Of a stretch of 64,000 bases of DNA, positions 9,987-20,400 are shown in pieces. The stretch lies in NCBI RefSeq assembly GCF_023276655.1, contig NZ_JALGRK010000002.1, positions 372,001-436,000 on the forward strand. The letters run 5' to 3'. The notes under the pieces are model-generated. The model did not search any database and was not told the origin of the DNA. It saw only the letters and a program-made list of their open reading frames with translations. Numbering within the stretch: position 1 is the first letter of the stretch; every line of letters begins with the position of its first letter. The position numbers were made by a program, and so were the translations under genes. Origin of the DNA: Olsenella intestinalis (GTDB lineage Bacteria; Actinomycetota; Coriobacteriia; Coriobacteriales; Atopobiaceae).

Positions 9987-10770
9987 CGCTGGCGCCTCCC
10001 GTCAGGTCCTCGTCTTTCGTATCGTCTGCGCGCACGGACTCGATCTCGCACGCGATCTCGCGGGCGCGGTCGCGCTCGGCCTCGGTCAGGTCGGCGCTGT
10101 CCAGGAGGTCGGGCCTCCAGCGCACGGTGCGCTCGAGCGCGCTCTCGCGGCGCCACCGGTCGACGGCGGCGTGGTCGCCCGAGAGCAGCACGTCCGGCAC
10201 GCGCATGCCGCGGAAGTCGGCGGGGCGCGTGTACTGCGCGTACTCCAGAAGGCCGCTCGAGAACGACTCGTCCTTCGCGCTCATGTCGTCTCCGAGCGCG
10301 CCGGGCAGAAGGCGCACCACCGAGTCGATAACGACGAGCGCCGCGAGCTCGCCGCCCGTCAGCACGTAGTCGCCGAGCGACAGGACCTCGTCCGCGAGCT
10401 CGTAGGCGCGCTCGTCCATACCCTCGTAGCGGCCGCAGACGAACAGCACGCGCTCGCGCTCGGCAAGCCTCTCGGCACACGCCTGGTCGAAGCGGCGGCC
10501 GCACGGCGAGAAGAACACGACGTGGGGTCGCTCCTCCCCCTGGGCGGCGATGTCCTCCACGGCCTCGAAGATCGGCTCGGGCTTCATGAGCATGCCCTGG
10601 CCGCCCCCGAAGGGCGCGTCGTCCACGGTGCGGTGGCGGTCGTGCGTCCAGTCGCGCAGGTCATACGCGGCAAAGCGGAAGATGCCCGCCCGCTGCGCGC
10701 GCCCCATGATCGACTCGTCGAGATAGGGGGCGAACACCTGCGGGAACACCGACAGCGTCTCAAGCAGCAT
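9973..10770 (-). CDS. trmD: tRNA (guanine-N1)-methyltransferase
   Basis: A 265-residue TrmD that methylates G37 of tRNAs reading CNN codons, using S-adenosylmethionine. The family opening (LSVFPQVFAPYLDESIMGRA), the substrate segment HRTVDDAPFGGGQGM and the SPOUT-knot region YVLTGGELAALVVIDSVVR are all present. Its ATG directly abuts the rimM stop (TAG then ATG). Confidence 0.97.
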   Translation of the reverse strand: MLLETLSVFPQVFAPYLDESIMGRAQRAGIFRFAAYDLRDWTHDRHRTVDDAPFGGGQGMLMKPEPIFEAVEDIAAQGEERPHVVFFSPCGRRFDQACAERLAERERVLFVCGRYEGMDERAYELADEVLSLGDYVLTGGELAALVVIDSVVRLLPGALGDDMSAKDESFSSGLLEYAQYTRPADFRGMRVPDVLLSGDHAAVDRWRRESALERTVRWRPDLLDSADLTEAERDRAREIACEIESVRADDTKDEDLTGGASDGES

Positions 10771-11289
10771 CTACTCTCCCCCTTCCAGAAGGCCCTCCGG
10801 CGCGAGCACCCTGACGGGTCCCTCGCCCGAGGCATCGACCACAACGGACTCAACGGCGGGCAGGAGCACCTCGCCGAACGGCCCGTCCACGACCCACACG
10901 TCGTTGGCGGGCCCCACCATGACCTCGACGATCGAGCCCAGAAGCCCGCTCTTCTCGTCCACTACCTCGCGGCCGAGAAGAGCGTCGACATCGTGCGCCT
11001 CGAATCCCTCGGGAAGGTCTTCGACGCGCGCCAGAAGCGCATGGCCGACGAGGCGCTCGGCCTCGCCGATGCCCGTCACACCCTCGAGGGCGACGAGCTG
11101 GCCGGACCTGCCGAGGTCCGCCTCGCGCACCATGAGGCTCCGCGGGCCCTTGAGCGCAGGCGGCACCACGAAGACCTCGAGGCCCTCGCGCAGCATAGGG
11201 GGAAGGCCGTGAACGGGAACCGTCACGACCTCCCCCCTCTTCCCGTGCGTCTTCTCCACACGGGCTATGGCTCTATACCTGGGATGCAC
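10771..11289 (-). CDS. rimM: Ribosome maturation factor RimM
   Basis: A 172-residue RimM that binds S19 and assists 30S head maturation. The N-terminal barrel (IARVEKTHGKRGEVVTVPVH) and the C-terminal PRC barrel (LLGREVVDEKSGLLGSIVEV, then WVVDGPFGEVLLPAV) are both visible. Two copies of the decamer lie in opposite orientation inside it (10948-10957 and 10974-10983), encoding Glu-Lys-Ser and Ala-Leu-Leu and separated by 16 bases. Confidence 0.94.
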   Translation of the reverse strand: MHPRYRAIARVEKTHGKRGEVVTVPVHGLPPMLREGLEVFVVPPALKGPRSLMVREADLGRSGQLVALEGVTGIGEAERLVGHALLARVEDLPEGFEAHDVDALLGREVVDEKSGLLGSIVEVMVGPANDVWVVDGPFGEVLLPAVESVVVDASGEGPVRVLAPEGLLEGGE

Positions 11290-11294
11290 GGATG

Positions 11295-11603
11295 CTAGCC
11301 CAGAACCTCAACCTCGACGGAAGTGCCCACGCGCGAGCCGAGCGCACGAGCGAGCGTGCGGATGGCCTTGATCGTGCGACCCCTCCTGCCGATGATGCGA
11401 CCCGCGTCCTCCTCGGCACAGCTGACCTCGATGAGGGCGGAGCCGTCGCTGTCGGTGACATCGAGCGAGACGGCCTCCTCGTTGGTGACGAGACCGCAGA
11501 CGATGTACTCCACGAGGTCGGCGACCTTGTCGGAGGCAATCTCCTCGGCGTCGCCGGCAGTCTGGTCGAGGGAATCTACGACGTCCGTGATTTCCTCGGA
11601 CAT
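11295..11603 (-). CDS. khpA: KH-domain RNA-binding protein KhpA
   Basis: A 102-residue single KH-domain protein. The GxxG loop is visible as GRIIGRRGRTIKAIRTLARA. The first ~25 residues are acidic and variable. KhpA proteins bind RNA and affect cell elongation in Gram-positive bacteria. Position between rpsP and rimM is the classic location (ylqC in Bacillus). Confidence 0.93.
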   Translation of the reverse strand: MSEEITDVVDSLDQTAGDAEEIASDKVADLVEYIVCGLVTNEEAVSLDVTDSDGSALIEVSCAEEDAGRIIGRRGRTIKAIRTLARALGSRVGTSVEVEVLG

Positions 11604-11607
11604 GGCG

Positions 11608-11976
11608 CTACTCCGCGTCCGCGGACTCAGCCTCGGCCTCGGCCTCGGCGGCAGCCTCAGCGGCGGCCTCGGCGGCAGCGGCGGCCTTGGCGGCGGCCTT
11701 CTTCGACATCTTCTGCTTCTTCTCGGGCGCCGGGGCGTCGGAGCGGGCGATGTCGATCAGGTGAGCGACGGCGTTGGAGGGCTGGGCACCCTTGGCAACC
11801 CACTCGTCGATCTTCTCGAGGTCGAGGTCGATCGTCTTGGGGCTGGTCAGCGGGTTGTAGCGACCAACGAGCTCGATGTAGCGGCCATCGCGGGGCATGC
11901 GGCCGTCGGCGACGACAACGCGGTAGTACGGACGCTTCTTGGCGCCATGACGGGCGAGACGAATCTTAACTGCCAA
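11608..11976 (-). CDS. rpsP: 30S ribosomal protein S16
   Basis: A 122-residue S16 ([20 protein letters not shown]) and first gene of the operon. The start codon is TTG (11976-11974), with AAGGAG eight bases upstream. The C-terminal 40 residues are an extension very rich in Ala, Glu and Lys, beyond the ~80-residue core. The 235-base gap before the divergent two-component genes holds both promoters. TATCAT at 12058-12053 is the best -10 candidate for rpsP, without a clear -35. Confidence 0.97.
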   Translation of the reverse strand: MAVKIRLARHGAKKRPYYRVVVADGRMPRDGRYIELVGRYNPLTSPKTIDLDLEKIDEWVAKGAQPSNAVAHLIDIARSDAPAPEKKQKMSKKAAAKAAAAAEAAAEAAAEAEAEAESADAE

Positions 11977-12211
11977 AACAAAACTCCTTCAGACGAGCGA
12001 CGCCGTGGATAGATGGATAGGTGCGTCGCATTGCCACAAAACGCAGACGTAAATGATACGCCACCTGCGCATGGTAGCACCGTGTCATTTTTGTGAACCT
12101 CACGGGCGAATCGCGCCCCACGGCCGCCGTTCGCCCCTCCCTTTAAGGAGAACTTCAGGCCCGCACCCTACACTCTTCTCATACGCACGAAACGAGAGGC
12201 ACGGTGCAACC

Positions 12212-12892
<681 letters not shown>

Positions 12893-12905
12893 CGGCGAGG
12901 CGCCC

Positions 12906-14150
12906 ATGCTCAAGAGACTCAAGGTCAAGTTCATCGCGATCGTCATGACGCTGGTCGGCCTCGTCCTCGTGGCGTCGCTGGCGATCTCGCTCTACTCCTC
13001 CTACTCGAGCCAGAGGAACATCATCATCGGCGCCCTCGAGCGCAACCTCGCCGGCGACATCGACTCGGTACCCACCATCGGCGCCCCGCAGCACGACCGC
13101 GAAGGCGGCGATCGCGGACGCAACATGCTCGCCCTCGGCGTGCTCGTCTCCTCCGACGGCGTCATTCTCCAGACGAGCGACGGCGGCGTCTACATCAACC
13201 AGTCCGTCCTCACGTCGGTGGTCAGCGAGGTCCTCTCGACGAGCGCGACCTCCGGCGACGACGCCGAGGCGCACGTCTCCTGGATGTCCAGGACCCTCTC
13301 GGACGGCAGCGTCCGCATCGCCATCGTCGACACCACCGACGCCGACAGCGCCATGCACGAGCTCATCGTTCGTGACGCGCAGATCGCGGCCATCGCTCTT
13401 CTCGTCCTCTTCGGAATCACCTACGCGCTGGCCGCCTGGTCGCTCGCGCCCGTCGCCGAGGCCTGGGAGGGCCAGCGCCGCTTCGTCGCCGACGCCTCGC
13501 ACGAGCTCAAGACCCCGCTCGCCGTCATACTCGCAAACACCGAGATCCTCATGAAGGACGAGGCCATCCCCGCCGAGAGCCGACGCTGGGTCGAGAGCAC
13601 GGCCTCGGAGGCCTCCCACATGAAGTCCCTCGTCAACGACCTGCTCCAGCTCGCCCGCGCCGACGAGGGCGCGGCCCAGATCGCGCCCGAGTCCCAGCGC
13701 GAGGACCTCGACCTCTCCCAGATCGTCGACGTGAGCGCCCTCGAGTTCGACGCCGTCGCCTTCGAGCATGGCTGCACCATCGACGCCCACATCGAGCCCG
13801 ACGTGCACATCAGGGGCGACCGCGCGTGGATCGAGCGCCTCGTGCGCATTCTCATCGACAACGCCTGCAAGTACGCCGCCCCCGACAGCGCGATCCGCCT
13901 CGAGCTCGCCCGCGAAGGCTCCAAGGCCCGCTACTCCGTCACCAACCAGGGCGACCCCATCGACCCCGACGACCTCGAGCACATCTTCGACCGCTTCTAC
14001 CGCTCCGACAAGGCGCGCGAACGCAGCGAGTCCACGGGCGGCTTCGGCCTCGGCCTCGCCATCGCCAAGTCCATCGCCGAGGCCCACGGCGGCACCATCC
14101 AGGCCACGAGCTCCAAGGACGCCGGCACCACCTTCACGGTCACCCTCTAG
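12906..14150 (+). CDS. Two-component sensor histidine kinase
   Basis: A 414-residue membrane kinase. A first TM lies near residues 12-31, followed by an extracytoplasmic sensor of ~125 residues and a second TM near 158-178. The H-box FVADASHELKTPLAVIL puts the phospho-His at residue 199. N (IDNACKYAAP), F (HIFDRFYRSD) and G (GGFGLGLAIAKSIAEAHGG) boxes are intact. No HAMP domain is apparent between TM2 and the H-box. It forms an operon with the preceding regulator. The sensor domain is not one I can name. Confidence 0.93.
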   Translation: MLKRLKVKFIAIVMTLVGLVLVASLAISLYSSYSSQRNIIIGALERNLAGDIDSVPTIGAPQHDREGGDRGRNMLALGVLVSSDGVILQTSDGGVYINQSVLTSVVSEVLSTSATSGDDAEAHVSWMSRTLSDGSVRIAIVDTTDADSAMHELIVRDAQIAAIALLVLFGITYALAAWSLAPVAEAWEGQRRFVADASHELKTPLAVILANTEILMKDEAIPAESRRWVESTASEASHMKSLVNDLLQLARADEGAAQIAPESQREDLDLSQIVDVSALEFDAVAFEHGCTIDAHIEPDVHIRGDRAWIERLVRILIDNACKYAAPDSAIRLELAREGSKARYSVTNQGDPIDPDDLEHIFDRFYRSDKARERSESTGGFGLGLAIAKSIAEAHGGTIQATSSKDAGTTFTVTL

Positions 14151-14160
14151 CACGACGCTG

Positions 14161-14242
14161 GGCGAGAAGAGCGTGCCTTCCGGGTGCGCGGTCCCCGTGA
14201 CGACAGGGCTCGAACAACGCGCCTTCGGCGCGAACTCGCCTG
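14161..14242 (+). repeat. Full copy of dispersed decamer-hairpin element
   Basis: Begins GGCGAGAAGAGCGTGCCTTC eleven bases after the kinase stop, passes through a variable hairpin, and ends GCGCCTTCGGCGCGAACTCGCC. The reverse complement of 26247-26327 matches it at both ends (first ~20 and last ~32 bases), while the middle differs. GGCGAG and CTCGCC form short terminal inverted repeats. Its placement suggests a role in 3'-end formation, but the conservation is that of a repeat family. Confidence 0.7.
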
Positions 14243-14291
14243 ACGCCACGGGGAACCGCGCCGGAGCGCCCCTCCCCTCCCACACGCCCCA

Positions 14292-14325
14292 CAAAAAGCG
14301 GGGGCGGCCCCAAGGCCACCCCCGC
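14292..14325 (-). terminator. Intrinsic terminator of the adhesin gene
   Basis: A 12-bp GC-rich stem with one G-T pair (GCGGGGGTGGCC and GGCCGCCCCCGC, loop of four bases) is followed on the minus strand by CTTTTTG, about 105 bases after the adhesin stop. It may also stop readthrough from the kinase gene on the other strand. Confidence 0.8.
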
Positions 14326-14431
14326 ATCTACAGAAGACCCTCGCTTCCAGCGACGTCGCCGCCGCCTAGCGCCCTGGACTCACGTCTCCAAGTCCGACGT
14401 GGCGATGCTCATCCCATACCGGCGACCAGGC

Positions 14432-17400
14432 TCATGCGCGCCTCTTCCTCCTCCGCGCGCCAACGAGCACCAGGCCGCACGCCGACGCAGCGACAAGGAC
14501 CGCCACGGCGCCAGCCATGGCAAGCGGGTCGGACGTCTTGGGCGTCGAGGAGGCCCTGCGCGCGGACGCGTCAGGCGCGGTCACCGGCACGGACGAGTCC
14601 GCTGGGTAGGCCAGCTCGAACAACGAGAACTGGTCCGAATCGAACGCGAGGGACGGCGCTGCGAACGCACTCGGAACAACCGTCGCGCGACCGTCGTGCA
14701 GGCGCGAGACCGCGTACGTCGAACGAGCCGCGTCGTCGCCCGCAAGCGTGACGCTCACCGTGACGGGACGCTTGCAGCTCGTCACCTGCCTCACGGCACC
14801 ATCGCCCACGCGCACGCACAGCGTGACGTCCAGATAGGCCGCGCTCACCATTCCCTTGCCCAGGGCGCCGCCGAGAAGAGCACGCTCCTCCTCGGTAATG
14901 ACCCCGGACGCATCGCGAACAACGGCATAGACGAAGACATCAGAGCCGGAAATCATGGCACTCTGCTCGTCATCCGTGAGCTCGATTGCTTCGGCCAGGT
15001 AGTCGTCGCCCTGCGCGATGCGCGCACCTCCCCAGTTGTCGTCGACAACCAGCTGCTTTACCGAGCCGGCGGCAGGCAGGCTCTCCCATTGCGCATAGAG
15101 CAGGTTGCCGCCTATCGCGAGCTTGAGCTTGTCGCCGGGCTGATAGGAGTCTCCCGATCCGTCAGCTTCGGTGTTCCATCCCACAAAGCGGAAGTTATCG
15201 CGTGCGAAGGAGCACGAACGAACCTCCACCGCCGTCCCGGCGCCGCCTGCCTGCGAAGCCATGCTTCCGTTTGTCGCCCCGTTGCCGTCATATCGCAGCT
15301 CGCCCACGGGGTCCCACTGCGCGTACAGGACGTCGCTGCCAACGCTCAGCACGTATTCGTCACCAGGCATGTACGCGTCGCCAGTCCCGTCGGGGGACGT
15401 GTTCCATCCCTTGAAGGAATGCTCGGGCCAAACAAATCCGACGTCCGACACGGAGACCACGTCGCCGGTCGAACCCAGGAAGGAGGCCGTCAGGCCCTCG
15501 GCGAAGACGCTGTTCGCCTTGTAGGTCAGTGTGTCGTGGACCACTGAGAAGGGCACGGTTGTCGCAAGGCCGCTCCAATTGGTCGCCTCGCTCACCACGG
15601 CGCGCATCTCGTAGTCGCCAGGCTTCACGGGCACGGCGGTGGTCCACATGTCATCGCCCTCGCCGCTCCTGCGGTACTGGAACTCGACAGAGCCGAAACT
15701 CGCCTGGCCCACAGGCGCAGACGGCGTCTGGCCGGCCGTCCACGGTTCGATCGACGGCTGCACCGCCCACCCGTTGTTGGCCTTCTCGAGGATGACCACG
15801 ACCTCCTGCGGATCGGTGTCCTGCCAGTCGTCGCCTCCCGTCACCTTCCACCACACGTGATACTCGCCTGCGTCCGTGGCCGTGGGCGGCTCGTCCGACC
15901 ACGGGCCCTCAGGTGAGGTGGAGTACTGGATCTTGCCGCCCTCGGTGGTGCCGCCCTGCAGCAGCTTCTGCGGCTGGCCGGTGTAGGCAAGTTCCGCGGG
16001 CTCTGTGGGCGCGGTCGGGTTCGTGGTGCCCTTGGTCACCGTGCAGCTTGCCGTGACGCTGGCGCCGCCAGGGGTGGTGAACGTCACGCTGTAGGTGCCC
16101 GTATGGGGCTGTAGGCCGCTCGTGTCTGCAACGATCCCAGTCACGGTCGCGCCAGTGTCTGCGTTCCATGCGCGAGCGCCAGACCTCTGCGTCACAAGCA
16201 CGGCGAGCGCGGACGATTCACCCATCTCGTTGAGGGCCAGGGTGAAGTCGTTTGCAGCGATAGCGTCGCGGCAGGTCGATGTGGCGCCAGGACGGCTGAC
16301 GTGATCCACGACGGTGACGGTAGCCGTCGCAGAAGCGCCTCCGGCAGAGAAGGTCACGTCATGGTCGCCCAGTGTGGGCTCGACCCCAGCCTGCAGGTCC
16401 CCTGCGTCAACGCTAACGGGAGACTCAAGCGGCCCTCCGTCTCCCTTGACCGCGCGGACGTCGGCCGCATCCCTCAGGAGCCCCGCAAGCGCGTCCGCGT
16501 CGGAGCTGTTCTTGACCTCGTCCTTGCCCACCACGAAGTCGTTCATGCTCAGCTGCACGTCGCCCGCAGCGCCCGTACCGTCGCTCACGTGCTCACGCAC
16601 GAGCATGGTAACGGCGGCGGAGGTGCCTTTTGCGGTCTCAAACGTCACGGGCACGTCGCCGACGACGCTTGTGTCGAACGTCGTGGGCCTGGTCACGGCC
16701 ACGTCAGATCCATCGGAGGTGCTCCAGGCATGGGCACTTGAGAGCTCGATAGCCCTCGCGAGGTTGATGGAGGAGCCCTTGGCCACCGCGAAGTCGTTGG
16801 CGGCGATGCCCTCGTGGGCGCTGCCCGCGGCGCCGGAGTCGTCCACGGTGACGGCGTCGTACACGTGGGCCTTCACCGTGACGCTCGGCCCGCCCACGTC
16901 GTTCGAGGCGAACGTCACGTCGTAGGCGCCCACCACCCCCGCGTCGAAGTCGGAGGCGATGGTGGTGGCGAGCTTGGTCGCCACGAGGTCCTCTCCGGTG
17001 GAGGTGTCCCACAGGCGCACGCGCGCGAGTCCCGGCGCGCTCTCCTGGGTGAGAGACCCGCCCTTGGCGAGGTGGATGTCGTTCGCGGCAATGGCCTGGT
17101 GTATCGTGCCGTCGTCCACGGACGCGGCCTGGTCCGCCACGCGGCACGTGACGGACACCGTCGTGCCCTTGGCCGTGGCCAGGGTCACGGACACGGCGCC
17201 CACCACGCTGGTGTCAAGCAGCGCGGTGCAGCTCACCGCCACGGCGGCGCCGGTGGAGGTGTCCCAGGCGCGGGCGCCGGAGAGGCGCACGACGTCGTCC
17301 GACGTCACTGCCTGCCCCTTGGCCACCGCGAAGTCGTTGGCGGCGATGCCCTCGTGGGCGCTGCCCGCGGCGCCGGAGTCGTCCACGGTGACGGCGTCGT

Positions 17401-20400
17401 ACACGTGGGCCTTCACCGTGACGCTCGGCCCGCCCACGTCGTTCGAGGCGAACGTCACGTCGTAGGCGCCCACCACCCCCGCGTCGAAGTCGGAGGCGAT
17501 GGTGGTGGCGAGCTTGGTCGCCACGAGGTCCTCTCCGGTGGAGGTGTCCCACAGGCGCACGCGCGCGAGTCCCGGCGCGCTCTCCTGGGTGAGAGACCCG
17601 CCCTTGGCGAGGTGGATGTCGTTCGCGGCAATGGCCTGGTGTATCGTGCCGTCGTCCACGGACGCGGCCTGGTCCGCCACGCGGCACGTGACGGCCACCG
17701 TCGTGCCCTTGGCCGTGGCCAGGGTCACGGACACGGCGCCCACCACGCTGGTGTCAGGCAGCGCGGTGCAGCTCACCGCCACGGCGGCGCCGGTGGAGGT
17801 GTCCCAGGCGCGGGCGCCGGAGAGGCGCACGACGTCGTCCGACGTCACTGCCTGCCCCTTGGCCACCGCGAAGTCGTTGGCGGCGATGTTCTCGTGAACC
17901 TCCGGAACCGCAGGCACGACGCTGTCGTCCGCGGGCTGGTCCTTGCTTGCAACCTTGTCATACACGGTGCATGTGGCCGTAACGGACTTGCCATGCGGGG
18001 TCGCAAACGTGACCGGGTAGACCCCCTTTGCAGGCGCGGCGCCCGCAGCAAGCCCCGTATGCGTCACGACCATGGCGACATCGTTTCCCGTGAGCAGATC
18101 CACCGCCCTGGCGTTCGACGCTCTCCTGAGCAGCGCCGCAAGCTCCAGGGCGTTGGTGCAATCCTTGACCGCAGAGGCCGCCACGGCGAAATCGTTGGCG
18201 GAAATGGCCTCGGACCACGGAACCTGGACCGGCGGGTCGACGCTTTCGTCAGTGGCAGTGCCCGACCCGCTGTCAGCGTGATCGCGCACGTACATCCTCA
18301 CGGTTACCGAAGTTCCCTTTAACGTCGCAAACTCAACGTTGACGACCCCAGTGACCGCAGTCGAGAAGGACGTAGGCGACGTAGGCGCCACGATATCCAC
18401 CCTGGACCCGTCCGAAGTGGACCAAGCGCTCGCATGAGCGAGACTCGTTGCCTTGGCGAGGTCGACCGCATCGCCCTTGGCCACCGCGAAGTCGTTGGCG
18501 GCGATGCCCTCGTGGGCGCTGCCCTCGGCGTCGGAGTCGTCCACGGTGACGGCGTCGTACACGACGGCGTCAACGGTGACGGTCGCCCGTGAGCGCCCCT
18601 CTCCGGGACTCGCGAGGGACACAGTATACGTGCCGGACACTGCCGCGATGGTAGCGCTGAGCACCGAGACCGGCTCGAGTGCCTCGCCCGTGGACGTGTC
18701 CCACGCAACGGCACCGGCTCCACCCACGAGAAGTGCAGTCGCACGTTGCGCCTGAGCGGGCGTCGCGCCGGCAGCCCGTCCGTCCAAGACCTCCTGCGCC
18801 TCAGCGACGCTCAGCCGCACGGTGTTGGCTCGAATGCCCTGGGTGCCGTCTTCGCTTATGCCGCTCGCATCCGTCACGGTCATGGTCACGGTTACGCTCA
18901 CAGTCGTTCCCGCAACGGCAAATGTTATGGTGTGGGATCCCGGAGAGGACACGTCCAGCCCGCCCACGGGCAGCTCGGCGTCGTCTACGGTAACCACAAT
19001 GTCCTTGGCCTGACCGGTCTGGGTGTCCCAGGCCCTTGCGCCAGACATCGAAATGATGTCGGCAGCCGCAAGGGCATCGTCACGCTTACCCACGACAAAC
19101 GAGTTGGCAGACACGGCCACGTGGTTGGTCGTGTCCTCGCTATAAGCATCGCTCACGGTCAATGTCACGCTAACGCTCGTGGCTTCGGAGCCCTCGCCCA
19201 CCGTGTAGGTCACGGTGTACTTGCCAGGCTTAGCCACCAGCGCAGGCTCGCACGTGACGGTGATGTCCGCCGGGTCCACGAGCGCCCCAGTCTCGGTGGA
19301 GTACGCACCGGCGTTCGCGCGGGTCACAAGCTCGACCGCCTGTTGATCGGACGTCTTGTTCAGCAAAGCCTGGGCCTCGGTCTTACCTAAGGCAAACCCG
19401 TTTGCATAGGCCACGTACTTGCCCCCAACCTCGACGCTGTCGCGCACGTGAGCCACGACCTTGGCTTCGGCCTTGCCCGCAACAAAGGTCACGTCCTTGT
19501 CACCAACGGCGGAGACGTCCAGCTCGTAGGCAGCGTCAGTACTCGCACCCTCGCATAGGTACCACACGTAGGAAGCCTCTCCCGTGGCATAGACCCATGC
19601 CCGCGCGTTCGCGAGGCCAACGGCGCTTGCCGTGCCTTCCTCCGCGCTATCAAGCGGCAGCGCCGTATCCGAGCGCTGCACGGCAAAGTCGCTCGCACTC
19701 ACCGCAAGCCCAGAGGCATCGGGGTCGGTGATGTCGGTGCCCATGGCGTCGACCACCGTACACGTCACCGTCACGCTAGGAGCGCCGTCGCCCGGAAGCG
19801 AGAAGCTTACGTCATAGGCGCCACGCACAGCCTGTACGGCTCTCACGTCGGCAACGATCGTGGAGCTGAGGTCGTCGCGCGTGGCAACGTCAAACGCCGT
19901 GGCGCCCGCAAGGGCAACGGCGCTGGTGGCAAGACTCGTGACCTGGCCCTTTGCCACAACGAAATCGTTGGCCGCGATCTGCTTCTCCGTGCCGGCCACG
20001 TGCGCGCGGACCTTTGCCGTAATGGCAAGCGACGTGCCGCCAGGCGCCATGAACACAACCTGGTACTCGCCAACCGCCGGTTGCAGATAGTCCAGCACGC
20101 TGAGCTCGAGCGCACGCCCCTCGGCATCCTCGCCATAGGCGGCCGCAAGGCTTATGAGTTCGCTTGCGCGTTCGGCCTCGGACCTGCTGCAGTGCGTCTT
20201 CGCCTCATCGAGCGAGAAGAGAATGTTGTTGGCAGCAATGTGCTCGCCAGTATTGTCGGATCCCTCGCCGGTGTCCGTCTTATCGTTGTCACGCTTGTCA
20301 GGTGTCCACAGCGCCTTGAGAACCACGGTCGCACCGTCCTCGGCGCTGAGGTTGCTCACCCCCCTCTCATCCTCATAAACGTTATAGGCAAACATGTCGA

